Assembly: GCF_900099925.1 (NCBI RefSeq)
Contig: NZ_FNDE01000025.1
Span: forward strand, 1-36,104
Source: Aneurinibacillus thermoaerophilus
GTDB lineage: Bacteria > Bacillota > Bacilli > Aneurinibacillales > Aneurinibacillaceae
Reading direction: 5' to 3'
Length of the DNA: 36,104 bases
The notes beneath the pieces were generated by a model. The model saw only the letters and a program-made list of their open reading frames with translations, made no database searches and was not told where the DNA came from. How positions within the stretch are numbered: position 1 is the first letter of the stretch; every line of letters begins with the position of its first letter. The translations under genes and the position numbers were made by a program. This document shows positions 24,107 to 32,843 of this stretch, in pieces.

Positions 24107-25352
24107 AGGGATTATACTTTCTAAGCTTTACATCAAGAAATAGCATAATATGATCGTTTGGATCGTCTAAGTCAATGCCGCCCACCTCACCAATCCGTTT
24201 CAGCCGGTATCCGAGCGTGTTAGGATGAATGTGCAATTGGTTAGCCGTCTGATTTACTTTCCCTGAATTATCAAGAAACGCTTCCAATGTCTCCAGAAGA
24301 TTGCTCTGATTTTCCTGATCGTATTTAAGCAGACGCTCCAGCTTCGGGTTTCGGTACTTCATCTCCCGGTTCCACTGCTTTAGCTTGGGAAACAAACGGT
24401 ATATACCGAGTTCATGATATCCTTCCACCGCCTCTAACTCGTCGGGTAAGGCTTTTTTTATCTGCATCACTTCAAGCGCCTGCTGATAGCTAATCCATAT
24501 TTCTCCCGGGTCTTTCACCGGCTCGCCATAAGCTGCGATCATATTTTCGCCACCGAAACGGCGCGTTAATCTTTTTCGCAGTTGATGAATAAATGCTTTG
24601 CTTGCGTTTTCCGCCTGATCCTGCTCCCATTCGTCCAATCCGGCCAATACAATTAACTGGCGGCCATCAAATGTCCATAGCGGCAAATAGCGGAATGAAA
24701 AAAAATCCCTCAGATTAGCAAGCAAATATGCCAGTTCTTTTTGCACATCGCTCCATACTTCATCCGAACAACGCGCTTCCCATACGAGCACAACAAGAAC
24801 AGAAGGAAGAGTAAGCCGAAGCTGGGCCGCCATTTTTTCGATATCGACCGCTTCGCCGCTATTCGCGCCACGCGAAAGCAGTTGCCAGAAAAATTGGTTT
24901 CGTTTCTCTTCCTGCTTGGCGTGTCGATCCTTCCTATGCAACAGGCGGGGCAAAGCGAGACGAGCCGCCCTCTTCAGCACAGCAAAGTCTTTTTCTTCAA
25001 GCGGACGTACCGCTTCCTGCACCCAGATATACCCGAATACTTCATGACCGCGCCGGATAGAAATAGCTACTCGGTTATCAAGCCCCACTTCCCGGACGGC
25101 TGGCACACGTACCGGCTCATCACTATGCATTAACGCCTGAATAATGCCGTCTTTCCAAAAACGAATCAGCACTTCTTCCGGCACTTTACGTTTCATAATG
25201 GTTTGAATGCGCACCGGATCTATGGCGCCTCCGTGCGTACTGTATGCGACCACATGATGATTCATGTCTTCGATCGTAATCGGATTGCCAACACGTTCCG
25301 TAATCATATCGGCCAGTTCCATTAAATCCGAAAATTCTTCAAACGGCTCCAT
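24105..25352 (-). CDS. adeR: PucR/CdaR-family transcriptional activator, AdeR-like
   Basis: The 415-residue regulator has an N-terminal sensory region (GNPITIEDMNHHVVAYSTHG, about 15-130), a central GGDEF-like/CdaR domain and a C-terminal PucR helix-turn-helix (about 350-410, GKVNQTANQLHIHPNTLGYR, then LKRIGEVGGIDL). This is the architecture of AdeR (YukF), the activator of ald in Bacillus. ATG 25352 follows AAGGGGG. Here it lies upstream of and codirectional with ald, whereas in B. subtilis the two are divergent. Tight linkage to ald supports the assignment. The effector (probably L-alanine) is from the literature, not from this sequence. Confidence 0.85.
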   Translation of the reverse strand: MEPFEEFSDLMELADMITERVGNPITIEDMNHHVVAYSTHGGAIDPVRIQTIMKRKVPEEVLIRFWKDGIIQALMHSDEPVRVPAVREVGLDNRVAISIRRGHEVFGYIWVQEAVRPLEEKDFAVLKRAARLALPRLLHRKDRHAKQEEKRNQFFWQLLSRGANSGEAVDIEKMAAQLRLTLPSVLVVLVWEARCSDEVWSDVQKELAYLLANLRDFFSFRYLPLWTFDGRQLIVLAGLDEWEQDQAENASKAFIHQLRKRLTRRFGGENMIAAYGEPVKDPGEIWISYQQALEVMQIKKALPDELEAVEGYHELGIYRLFPKLKQWNREMKYRNPKLERLLKYDQENQSNLLETLEAFLDNSGKVNQTANQLHIHPNTLGYRLKRIGEVGGIDLDDPNDHIMLFLDVKLRKYNP

Positions 25353-25542
25353 CCTTTTCCCCCTTCTCCCTATTTATCATCATAAAACATATGTGTACAT
25401 AAGAAAACACACAGGCATGCTGCTTGTCCTTTTTCTGCTCAGAAGAAAGTACATATCGTTTTATTATGGTAAAGAAATGTATGATCCTTAATATTTTCTG
25501 CAACCGTCAAATGCCCCGTTCCGTTTTTCTGAAGAAATGCGC

Positions 25543-25578
25543 AAAAAAACCTCCTATCGCCTGATAAGAGGTTTTTGC
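25543..25578 (-). terminator. Terminator of the cta/SCO cluster
   Basis: AAAAACCTC-c-TATC (from 25545) and GATA-a-GAGGTTTTT (25564-25576) form an interrupted long stem. On the minus strand it ends in a TTTTTTT tract. It is located immediately past the SCO stop codon and closes the seven-gene leftward cluster. Confidence 0.88.
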
Positions 25579-25580
25579 TT

Positions 25581-26189
25581 TTAATCCTCAAGCAAATTGT
25601 TAATATCTTTGACAATCTGTTCGTTATCCATACTGCTACCCATTTTGTAAATGGCACGAATGTTCTTATTGCCATCAAGCAGAAACAATTCATTGGAATG
25701 TACAAAGATGCCATTGCCCTGATCTTCGGCGAATATTTTAAAACCATCAAGCACCCGTTTAGTCTGCTCCGGCGTTCCACGCAGAAACAACCAGCCGTCA
25801 GGCTTAATGTTCCGTATCGCCGTATACTGTTGCAAAACTTGTTCTGTATCCCGCTTCGGATCGAACGTAATTGTCATCAACAATACTTTATCCTGGAGGA
25901 CTCCCTGTTCCTTCAGCTTTTGCTGCACCCGAATTAAATTAAAGTTCGTTGCCTGACACACATCCGGACAATGAGTATAGTGGAAAGAAACAAGGCGCAC
26001 TTTGCCATCGGAATCACGCAATGAGACCCGATTTCCATACATGTCTGACATGGTGAAGGAAGGCGCCCGGTCAAGAACCGGGAGTTTGTTTGAACCCCAC
26101 CATATTTGATAGACAATAATGAGAAGAATCGTCACAACGAGCGCCCCTGTCAGCACGATAAACCAATGGCGCCTCAAAGCTGAAGACAT
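25581..26189 (-). CDS. SCO1/SenC-family copper chaperone for cytochrome c oxidase
   Basis: The 202-residue membrane-anchored thioredoxin-fold protein has one N-terminal helix (about 9-30), then the SCO domain facing outside. The copper ligands are intact: Cys74 and Cys78 in HCPDVC and His164 in IFVHSNELFLLD. SCO proteins deliver copper to the CuA site of subunit II. It is the last gene of the leftward cta cluster, starting 26 nt after the 31-residue peptide gene. ATG 26189 has AAGGAG 10 nt upstream. B. subtilis has a similar protein, YpmQ (BsSco), which is not in its cta operon, so linkage here is informative. Confidence 0.92.
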   Translation of the reverse strand: MSSALRRHWFIVLTGALVVTILLIIVYQIWWGSNKLPVLDRAPSFTMSDMYGNRVSLRDSDGKVRLVSFHYTHCPDVCQATNFNLIRVQQKLKEQGVLQDKVLLMTITFDPKRDTEQVLQQYTAIRNIKPDGWLFLRGTPEQTKRVLDGFKIFAEDQGNGIFVHSNELFLLDGNKNIRAIYKMGSSMDNEQIVKDINNLLED

Positions 26190-26215
26190 GGCTCCTCAAC
26201 TCCTTCTCCCCTATC

Positions 26216-26311
26216 TTACTCTCTGGTCGTCAATTTCGAGAGGTACATGAAGCCAAAGAATAAGGCGATCGGAAACAACATATATCCTAACGCGTACAAA
26301 ATCATGCCCAT
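26216..26311 (-). CDS. 31-aa membrane peptide of the cta cluster
   Basis: A short frame from ATG 26311 to TAA 26216 encodes MGMILYALGYMLFPIALFFG plus FMYLSKLTTRE, a single membrane helix with a short basic C terminus. The ribosome binding site GGGAGGGGG is strong. It sits 19 nt after the subunit III-like gene and 26 nt before SCO, in a tightly packed operon, which argues for a real product. It may be a small structural subunit (similar in size to CcoS/CydX-type peptides) or an assembly factor for the oxidase. This is inference from position only. Confidence 0.7.
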   Translation of the reverse strand: MGMILYALGYMLFPIALFFGFMYLSKLTTRE

Positions 26312-26330
26312 GTGAATCCCCCTCCCGTCA

Positions 26331-26957
26331 TTACTTGCCAAACTGTGATAGCTTGATACCGCACCACTCGGCAAACTGGCCAATCTCGATTAAATCACAC
26401 TGGATGAAAACGAAAAGTCCCATAATTACCGTATACATCCAGACAGCTGTCGCACCCGGAATAAAACGGTTCAAAGACTTTTCCTGGTTCCGCATCTTGA
26501 AGTAAAACGCACGGAGATAGAGCACGATGCAGATAAGAACAAGGATTTCCATTATCGATTGCACAATCAAATGCGCCGTCCAAGCTGCCGGACCAAGCGC
26601 CCGGTAGCTCTGGATGAGGGACCAGTCAATTACGCAGTAGCCGATCGCTGCAATTGTCGCAAGAGCATAAAGGATAAACGCTACCCCATCCTTGCGATTT
26701 TTGTAGCTAATACCTGCAACAAGCGTCAACACTCCCAATGCCAAAAGCAGAAGAACGTTATAATTAACAAGATCCTGTACGCCTGTCGGCAACGTAATAT
26801 TAAAAACGTCCGGCGACCACCCTCGAAGGTATACATTCGATACAATAAATACGGCGAACATGAACGTAAAGGAAATCAACCCGAGCCATATACCTAACAG
26901 GCCATTATCTTTTATGCCCTTTTTTGGTATCTGCTCTTCCTGAGAATGCACAGCCAT
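26331..26957 (-). CDS. Heme-copper oxidase subunit III-like membrane protein (divergent CtaE)
   Basis: The 208-residue protein has five predicted helices (about 20-45, 68-88, 95-120, 130-152 and 170-195), the helix number of a short COX3. The loop after helix 1 (GWSPDVFNITLPTGVQDLVN) resembles the position of the WPPP-x-NT segment of subunit III, but canonical motifs are weak. Position downstream of ctaCDAB supports an oxidase role. The frame is open to 26963, but ATG 26957 is seven bases after AAGGAGG and is preferred. It is followed by the 31-residue peptide. The assignment to subunit III is probable, with strong sequence divergence. Confidence 0.65.
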   Translation of the reverse strand: MAVHSQEEQIPKKGIKDNGLLGIWLGLISFTFMFAVFIVSNVYLRGWSPDVFNITLPTGVQDLVNYNVLLLLALGVLTLVAGISYKNRKDGVAFILYALATIAAIGYCVIDWSLIQSYRALGPAAWTAHLIVQSIMEILVLICIVLYLRAFYFKMRNQEKSLNRFIPGATAVWMYTVIMGLFVFIQCDLIEIGQFAEWCGIKLSQFGK

Positions 26958-26993
26958 GCTCATACCTCCTTCACCCCGCTTAGTAAAGTGGAA

Positions 26994-27929
26994 TTACACG
27001 CGGTCAATCAAAATAAATACCGTAAACATTACCAAATACACCAGCGAGTAAATAAACGATTTACGAGCGAATTTAATATCATCCTTTGTAAAAAATCCCA
27101 TCATATTTACGATAACATAGCCGATGCCAAGCACAGTCATACCAATCAGATAAACCATACCGACCTCGCCCAGCGCATAAAGCATAACGGAGATGAGCAC
27201 AAGAAAAGCTGTATAACGAAGAATATAGCGTTTTGTCACCGCGAACCCGTGGACAGCCGGCAGCATTTGAAATCCTGCAACGCGATATTCATCGGCACGG
27301 CGCATCGCCAAGGCTAAGAAGTGCGGACACTGCCAGATAAATAGAATTCCGAACAACATCCAGGCTGTCAGGTCAATCATACCGGAGATCGCCGCATAGC
27401 CCATCATCGGAGGCATCGCTCCGGACACGCTGCCTATGAGCGTATTTAATGTCGTTGTGCGCTTTGTCCACATCGTGTACACCACAACATAGAAAAATAG
27501 GCCCACAAGACCGAGCACAGCGGTCAACGTATTAACCAGCAACAGAACAATTGAACCGAGAATGCCGAAAATAATGCCCATCATAAGAACGGATTGCGGA
27601 TTCAAACGCCCATCCGGCAGCGCCCTCTTTTTCGTGCGCTCCATAAACTGGTCAAGATCGCGGTCAATAAAATTATTTAAACATGTTCCAGACATAATGA
27701 TAAGCGCCGAGCCTAGCATGGCCATTAGCATTGTACCTAAAGGCAGAGGGCCATCAGCAGCAAGCCAAACCCCCACAAAAAAAGTCATTAAATTTGAAAC
27801 GACAATGCCGGGCTTCGTCACCGATACATAATCGCGCCATTCACCTTTTACTCCAGACGTAACGCTTGATTCGATGGAGCGATTCGCCGGATTTTCACAT
27901 ACGTCTTTTTCAGAAATAGGGGTACCCAT
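26994..27929 (-). CDS. ctaB: Protoheme IX farnesyltransferase (heme O synthase)
   Basis: The 311-residue UbiA-family membrane enzyme transfers farnesyl to heme B to give heme O. The prenyl diphosphate site is NNFIDRDLD (85-93), and the second conserved loop YTMWTKRTTTLN and the GAMPPMMGY segment are intact. About nine membrane helices follow a 30-residue cytosolic N terminus. ATG 27929 follows GGGAGG. The gene lies 38 nt after ctaA and about 36 nt before the subunit III-like gene. It works with CtaA to supply heme A to CtaD. Confidence 0.96.
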   Translation of the reverse strand: MGTPISEKDVCENPANRSIESSVTSGVKGEWRDYVSVTKPGIVVSNLMTFFVGVWLAADGPLPLGTMLMAMLGSALIIMSGTCLNNFIDRDLDQFMERTKKRALPDGRLNPQSVLMMGIIFGILGSIVLLLVNTLTAVLGLVGLFFYVVVYTMWTKRTTTLNTLIGSVSGAMPPMMGYAAISGMIDLTAWMLFGILFIWQCPHFLALAMRRADEYRVAGFQMLPAVHGFAVTKRYILRYTAFLVLISVMLYALGEVGMVYLIGMTVLGIGYVIVNMMGFFTKDDIKFARKSFIYSLVYLVMFTVFILIDRV

Positions 27930-27967
27930 TTCAAAACCTCCCTGAATATAGTCACGTTAGCCAATAA

Positions 27968-28912
27968 CTAGGACAAATTTTTTACTGCCACGTTACCGCG
28001 AACAACACTTTCTTTTTGATTGTCGCAATCAAGCAGATCGACGCCCAATTTGGCCTGAACCATCATAAATACGCATGAAGCCATCATCAATACACCAAGT
28101 GCCAGATGAATGACATCGGAGATAACCGCTAATTTCATCGCCATCGTCAAATATCCAGCGGCTACCTGCAACACAAGTAATGCGGCCAGAACCAGCGCCT
28201 GTCCGGTCAAGGCTTTCCGCAAACGCGCATGAAAGAACAACCAGACGGTTATGATAACTACAAGCGCTGTAGCAAATACATGCACATACATAAGAGCAGC
28301 GGCAATTTGCGGTGTGGAGATCACCTCATTAAGCAGTGTGACTTCGCCTTTTACCCAGACGGCTCCAGCGTCGCTGTGCTTAATAAACGCGCCCAGCACA
28401 AACTCGGCGTACACGGCAATCGTTGCTATCAGGGTTGGTTTGAACAGGGATTGAATTTGCTTGTTCTGATGAAATGCGCCCTGCTTTCTGCGATGATGTG
28501 CCAGCGTCACACCTGTAAGAGCGACAAACGTCGCGAACAGGAGCGTGGCGACGCTCGTATCCATCGTCGTGAAGCCGGGCGGCAGTTTTTCTAAGACATT
28601 AATGCCGCCCAACACAGCAGCCATCATCAGCAGCACGAAAGAAAGAATGACCAGTTTCATCGCAATGGGGCTTTCCTTCCGTTTGCGCCACCCTGCGTAC
28701 AAATTTGCAAGCACTAAGAGCCCCACACCAGTGGATAGCATGCGATGCGTATATTCTATGATGATTTTCCCCTCTAACGGCGGGATAATGTGTCCGTTGC
28801 ACAACGGCCAGTCGGAACACGCCAGCCCGGCGTCGAATCCTACAACAAGAGCTCCAGCAATTAGCAGCAGGAAGATGGCGATTGTCGTTACGAAAGGTAA
28901 GCGATATCCCAT
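27968..28912 (-). CDS. ctaA: Heme A synthase
   Basis: The 314-residue membrane enzyme has eight helices and oxidises the C8 methyl of heme O to a formyl, giving heme A. The first extracytoplasmic loop has the redox cysteine pair Cys32/Cys38 in ACSDWPLC. The heme-site motif EYTHR (Glu53, His56) and later histidines in MYVHVF and DVIHLALG are present. ATG 28912 follows GAGGG. In B. subtilis ctaA is divergent from ctaB-G, but here it is inside the cluster between ctaD and ctaB. The C-terminal tail (CDNQKESVVRGNVAVK) is hydrophilic and longer than usual. Confidence 0.94.
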   Translation of the reverse strand: MGYRLPFVTTIAIFLLLIAGALVVGFDAGLACSDWPLCNGHIIPPLEGKIIIEYTHRMLSTGVGLLVLANLYAGWRKRKESPIAMKLVILSFVLLMMAAVLGGINVLEKLPPGFTTMDTSVATLLFATFVALTGVTLAHHRRKQGAFHQNKQIQSLFKPTLIATIAVYAEFVLGAFIKHSDAGAVWVKGEVTLLNEVISTPQIAAALMYVHVFATALVVIITVWLFFHARLRKALTGQALVLAALLVLQVAAGYLTMAMKLAVISDVIHLALGVLMMASCVFMMVQAKLGVDLLDCDNQKESVVRGNVAVKNLS

Positions 28913-28930
28913 TGTTACATCCCTCTTCTC

Positions 28931-30571
28931 CTACGCTCCAAACGATTTCTTGGACGTATATTTTTCCTCCACTTCACCAAATTCATACGGCGCAGCGGTT
29001 ACATAAGGCATTTCAATAAAGTTGTGTTCCGGTGGCGGCGAAGATACCGTCCACTCGAGTGTTTGTGCCCCCCACGGATTGGCGGGAGCTTTTGCTCCAA
29101 TTCTAAGAGATACAATAATTGTAACCACCATCATAATTGCTGCTATACCAATAAGATACGAACCGAATGTCGCTATTTGGTTGGCCACCTGCATTCCGGC
29201 TGCCGGGTCATACTGGAAAACACGACGCGGCATACCCATCATGCCGATATAGTGCATCGGGAAAAATGTCAGGTTTGTGCCGATAAAATAGAGCCAGAAT
29301 ACAGTTTTACCAAGCTTCTCGTTGTACATACGGCCGGTTATCTTCGGGAACCAGTAGAAGATACCGCCGAGCACCGCCATCATACTTCCTCCAAACAATA
29401 CGTAATGGAAATGAGCCACAACAAAATATGAGTCGTGCATGTGTATATCAATCGGTACCGCTGCGAGGTAAATACCGCTCAGTCCGCCGATAGTGAACAG
29501 TCCCATGAAGCCAAGGGTCACAAATAGCATCGGCGTAGTGAATACGTTCGATCCCCGCCACAATGTTGCAAGCCAGTTGAAAATTTTAATTGCTGACGGA
29601 ACCGCGATAATCATCGAAGTTACCATGAATGGCACCCCGGTTGCCAGCGGCATGCCGGCTACAAACATGTGGTGCGCCCAAACCAAAAAACCGAGGAATC
29701 CGATCGCAATGGAAGAGTAGGCGATCGCATGATAACCGAAAATCGGCTTGCGCGCAAATACTGGAATAATCTCCGATACGATTCCCATCGCCGGAAGTAC
29801 CATAATGTACACGGCCGGATGGGAGTAGAACCAGAATAGGTGCTGATACAGCATCGGATCGCCTCCGGCCGCCGCATCGTAGAAATGCGTGCCGAAATGG
29901 CGGTCAAACAACAGCGTCGTGATAGCCCCAGCAAGCGCAGGCGTACCAAACAGCTGAATAAATGCCGTAACGAGCGAAGACCATACATACAAAGGCAGAC
30001 GGTTAAATGTCATGCCCGGTGCCCGCATATTAAACACTGTAACAATAATGTTTATCGCACCAAGAATAGAGGAAAGCCCTAAAATATGGACACCCGTTAC
30101 CCAGATATCAAGCCCCAGTCCTGGAGATTCGATACTATATGGCGGATACGCGGTCCAACCGATATCTGGCATTCCGAAATAAAAACTGCTGAGGAAAACC
30201 ACGCCACCTAGCACATAGAGCCAGAAGGCCAGGTTGTTCATCCGCGGAAACGCCATATCGTGCGCACCTACCATAATCGGTATCAGGTAGTTACCAAACG
30301 CAGCTGTAAGCATCGGAATCATAAACAAAAAAATCATGATAGAGCCGTGCATGGTGAACATCTGGTTGAATGTATCAGCCTGCGGCACCACATCCGGCAT
30401 CCCGGGCGTCAATAGCTCTGTCCGGATAACGAGAGCGGCTGCTCCCCCGAGGAAGAAGAAAAGTAAGCCCACAACGCCGTACATAATTCCGATTTTCTTA
30501 TGGTCAACAGTAAGCAACCAATCTCTGACAAACGACGGTTTTCTCGCTGCGGCAGTGGCAGTAGCACCCAT
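28931..30571 (-). CDS. ctaD: Cytochrome c oxidase subunit I (A2-type heme-copper oxidase)
   Basis: The 546-residue catalytic subunit has 12 helices and reduces O2 at the heme a3-CuB centre. Ligands are present: His75 (FTMHG), His251 with Tyr255 (HPAVY), His300-His301, His387 and His389 (AHFHY). The helix VI motif YSHP (249-252) with no Glu marks the A2 subtype. Lys329 of the K-channel is kept. It is shorter than B. subtilis CtaD (about 620), lacking the C-terminal extra helices. The frame opens at GTG 30580, but ATG 30571 is eight bases from GGGAGGAG and is preferred. It follows ctaC by 15 nt. Confidence 0.97.
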   Translation of the reverse strand: MGATATAAARKPSFVRDWLLTVDHKKIGIMYGVVGLLFFFLGGAAALVIRTELLTPGMPDVVPQADTFNQMFTMHGSIMIFLFMIPMLTAAFGNYLIPIMVGAHDMAFPRMNNLAFWLYVLGGVVFLSSFYFGMPDIGWTAYPPYSIESPGLGLDIWVTGVHILGLSSILGAINIIVTVFNMRAPGMTFNRLPLYVWSSLVTAFIQLFGTPALAGAITTLLFDRHFGTHFYDAAAGGDPMLYQHLFWFYSHPAVYIMVLPAMGIVSEIIPVFARKPIFGYHAIAYSSIAIGFLGFLVWAHHMFVAGMPLATGVPFMVTSMIIAVPSAIKIFNWLATLWRGSNVFTTPMLFVTLGFMGLFTIGGLSGIYLAAVPIDIHMHDSYFVVAHFHYVLFGGSMMAVLGGIFYWFPKITGRMYNEKLGKTVFWLYFIGTNLTFFPMHYIGMMGMPRRVFQYDPAAGMQVANQIATFGSYLIGIAAIMMVVTIIVSLRIGAKAPANPWGAQTLEWTVSSPPPEHNFIEMPYVTAAPYEFGEVEEKYTSKKSFGA

Positions 30572-30586
30572 ACGATTCACTCCTCC

Positions 30587-31522
30587 CTATTTCAAGGTTT
30601 TAATGTATTCAGCAATTGCCTTCGCTTCTTCTTCTGTTACCTGCTGCGACGGCATTGGTGCAGAATAACCTTGCGGAGTTTTCGCTGCAGGGTTCATAAT
30701 AGATTCGATGATATATTTCTCATCATATTTTACCGTGCTTCCGTCAGACAGCTTTATGTCTTTACCAAACATACCGCCCCATCCCGGGCCGACAAGCTTC
30801 GTTTGGTCAACAGCATGACAGCTTAAACAGCCTTTCTGCTCAGCCAGCGCTTTGCCTTCGCCGCCCGAGCCGCCTGCGGAGCCACCGCCGGCTTTACCGC
30901 CGGATTGCACAAACTTATTAAATTCATCGGCACTTACCACATGAAGTTTTGCAAGCATCATTGAGTGCATTGTTCCGCAATACTCGGCGCATACGATAGG
31001 GTATTCGCCTTTTTCCGTTGGACCAGACCAGAACTGAGTTTGGCGTCCAGGTACCGCGTCCTGCTTTATCCGCATCGCCGGAATCCAAAAGCTGTGCAAA
31101 ATATCTCCGGATGTAATCTTGAATAGGACGTTTTTATCTTCCGGAATGACGAGATTGTTTGTCGTCTTGAACCCTTCCGGGTACTCAAAGTCCCATCTCC
31201 ATTTGTAACCGGTGACATTAATGGTGTATACATCTTTCGGTGGAGTCTGAATTGCGTAAGTCATCTTAGAACTAAACACGCCAATAGCAACAAGAATCAA
31301 CGCTGGAACCAAAGTCCAAATGATTTCCATTTTCGTGTTCCCGTGCAACGCAACTCCCTGTTTGTCCGGTCGTTTCCTTCGGTAACGAACAAGGAAGATG
31401 AACAAAAGCATTTCAACCAGGACAAAGATGAAGACGGCAATAGATGTGATAAACCAGAACAAGGAATCTACCTGCTTTGCCATGTCATTAATGGCCGGGG
31501 GAAACAACCAACTGAAGTCCAC
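30587..31522 (-). CDS. ctaC: Cytochrome c oxidase subunit II fused to cytochrome c (caa3 type)
   Basis: The 311-residue subunit has two helices (about 20-48 and 65-85), a CuA cupredoxin domain (about 95-205) and a Gly-rich linker (GGKAGGGSAGGSGG). A C-terminal cytochrome c domain follows with heme motif CLSCH (232-236) and probable axial Met290. CuA ligands are His143, Cys178, Glu180, Cys182, His186 and Met189. It starts at GTG 31522, eight bases after AAGGAG. The frame is open to 31564 but without a ribosome binding site. No signal peptide or lipobox precedes the first helix, unlike the lipoprotein CtaC of Bacillus. It is the first gene of the cluster. Confidence 0.95.
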   Translation of the reverse strand: MDFSWLFPPAINDMAKQVDSLFWFITSIAVFIFVLVEMLLFIFLVRYRRKRPDKQGVALHGNTKMEIIWTLVPALILVAIGVFSSKMTYAIQTPPKDVYTINVTGYKWRWDFEYPEGFKTTNNLVIPEDKNVLFKITSGDILHSFWIPAMRIKQDAVPGRQTQFWSGPTEKGEYPIVCAEYCGTMHSMMLAKLHVVSADEFNKFVQSGGKAGGGSAGGSGGEGKALAEQKGCLSCHAVDQTKLVGPGWGGMFGKDIKLSDGSTVKYDEKYIIESIMNPAAKTPQGYSAPMPSQQVTEEEAKAIAEYIKTLK

Positions 31523-31861
31523 ACAATACACTCCTTTCTTTACTATCATTTGCCCTTCATACAAATGAAATTTTTAGTATCAGAAAAGGCGTTCACATGG
31601 TAAATACCATCTAAATCGTATCAAGTTTTGACCCGTTTGTATAGTGTTTTGAGAATATGCGGAGCTCGGTAAATTTATGTATGAAAGCAGGGAAAAACCT
31701 TGATAGAAGTGAAAAAAGTAAAGACGTGGTTTTGTCTTTACTTTTACCCAAATTTCATATATTTGACACATTTTTCAGCAGTTTGATAATTTTATTTTAC
31801 GACAACGACGAATGAGTTCCAAACCGTCAATATTCTTGCGTTTTGGGTCTGATCACCGCTA
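31523..31861. other. Upstream region of the cta cluster with a 14-bp palindrome
   Basis: ATGGTAAATACCAT at 31597-31610 is a perfect inverted repeat (6-bp arms, AA centre) about 75 bp before the ctaC start, a reasonable operator position. The remainder holds the terminator at 31712 and AT-rich sequence. I see no further gene. Confidence 0.4.
31712..31747. terminator. Terminator downstream of the Nudix gene
   Basis: AAAAGTAAAGAC (31714-31725) and GTCTTTACTTTT (31734-31745) form a perfect 12-bp stem whose A/T ends serve both directions. It lies about 115 nt past the Nudix stop codon. Confidence 0.75.
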
Positions 31862-32473
31862 CTATTTCACAATGGTAATAAACTCATAAAGAATTCTTGC
31901 CGTCAGCCCCCATATGATTCTCCCGTCATATTGATAAAAAAATTCAGGCAGACGACTGCTGCGCCATTTGTAGTTTTTACCCTGGGGAATAAGTTCAAAA
32001 GGAAAATTTTCCTCCGGTTTTACCGCCAGGTGAATATAGTGTACATCCGGTTCTTTTTCCAAGAAGAAATCAAGTGGAACATAGAATATTTCTTCTACTT
32101 CATTCTTATTCGGCGAAATTTTCCGATAGTCATGAATTTTACCGATAAATGAATAAATGGACGAAGAATACGGGGGAATGAGAATACCAAGCGTCTCAAT
32201 AACCTGGATATCTTCTCGCACAAGCCCCAGCTCTTCGCATGTCTCCCGAACAGCGGCATCTTGTTCGCTTACATCGCCATCCTCAATTTTTCCGCCCGGA
32301 AAGCAAATCTCCCCGGGCTGGCGTTTTAGCGTTCGGGCGCGAACTTCGAATAGTACGTGCAGCTTTCCATCTTTTTCGACCAGCGGAATCATCACCGCCG
32401 CGCGCATCAGCGGAGCGAAACCAAATAGATTAAATGAACGCTGGCTTATCCGGCTCTGAATTTGTTCGATCAT
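31862..32473 (-). CDS. Nudix hydrolase, CoA pyrophosphatase (NudL/YeaB-like)
   Basis: The 203-residue cytosolic enzyme is predicted to cleave CoA to 4'-phosphopantetheine and 3',5'-ADP. The CoA-specific motif ahead of the Nudix box reads LFEVRARTLKRQPGEICFPG. The Nudix box itself has the RETCEELGL helix with its catalytic glutamates. ATG 32473 gives a typical N terminus (MIEQIQSRIS), with AAGGAG rather far upstream (14 nt). The frame is also open to ATG 32497, four bases after the TOPRIM stop, so a coupled start is possible. It forms a two-gene operon with the TOPRIM gene. Confidence 0.88.
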   Translation of the reverse strand: MIEQIQSRISQRSFNLFGFAPLMRAAVMIPLVEKDGKLHVLFEVRARTLKRQPGEICFPGGKIEDGDVSEQDAAVRETCEELGLVREDIQVIETLGILIPPYSSSIYSFIGKIHDYRKISPNKNEVEEIFYVPLDFFLEKEPDVHYIHLAVKPEENFPFELIPQGKNYKWRSSRLPEFFYQYDGRIIWGLTARILYEFITIVK

Positions 32474-32501
32474 CCGCGTTTCCACCACTCCTTCCATACT
32501 T

Positions 32502-32843
32502 TCATAAGATAACAGTTTTGTTGATTTCTATATGGGCGTCCCATAATATTTTCGCAAGGTACTCGTATGGGGTACGCGCAATTTCAGTATAGCTTCTGCG
32601 AGTGTATAAATGATACGCATTCGGAAACTCGTTCCTGAGCTGGGAGCGCAATTTCCTTCCGGAAGAGTCTTCGTCTACAAAAATGTAGATGTCGGCATCG
32701 CCCGCCTGGTGATAGATATCCTCCAATTTCTTGCTGCTTAACGTGCCGTGTGTACAAATAATTTCCACAGGTTCTGCGATGATTTTCTCCAGACGTTTCT
32801 TATCCGTCTTCCCTTCCACGATAATAACCTTATTTACGATCAA
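32502..32843 (-). CDS. Small TOPRIM-domain protein (113 aa)
   Basis: A stand-alone TOPRIM fold carries the catalytic Glu in IIVEGKTDKKRLEK (Glu10) and the DxD pair Asp57/Asp59 in IYIFVDEDSSGRKLR. These residues bind Mg2+ in primases, topoisomerases and RNase M5-like nucleases. Small TOPRIM proteins in Bacilli are mostly uncharacterised. Start is TTG 32843 with GAGGTG at 7 nt. An ATG just upstream is out of frame and ends after a few codons. Translation is probably coupled to the Nudix gene, since the stop overlaps the region just before its longest start. Confidence 0.85.
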   Translation of the reverse strand: MIVNKVIIVEGKTDKKRLEKIIAEPVEIICTHGTLSSKKLEDIYHQAGDADIYIFVDEDSSGRKLRSQLRNEFPNAYHLYTRRSYTEIARTPYEYLAKILWDAHIEINKTVIL

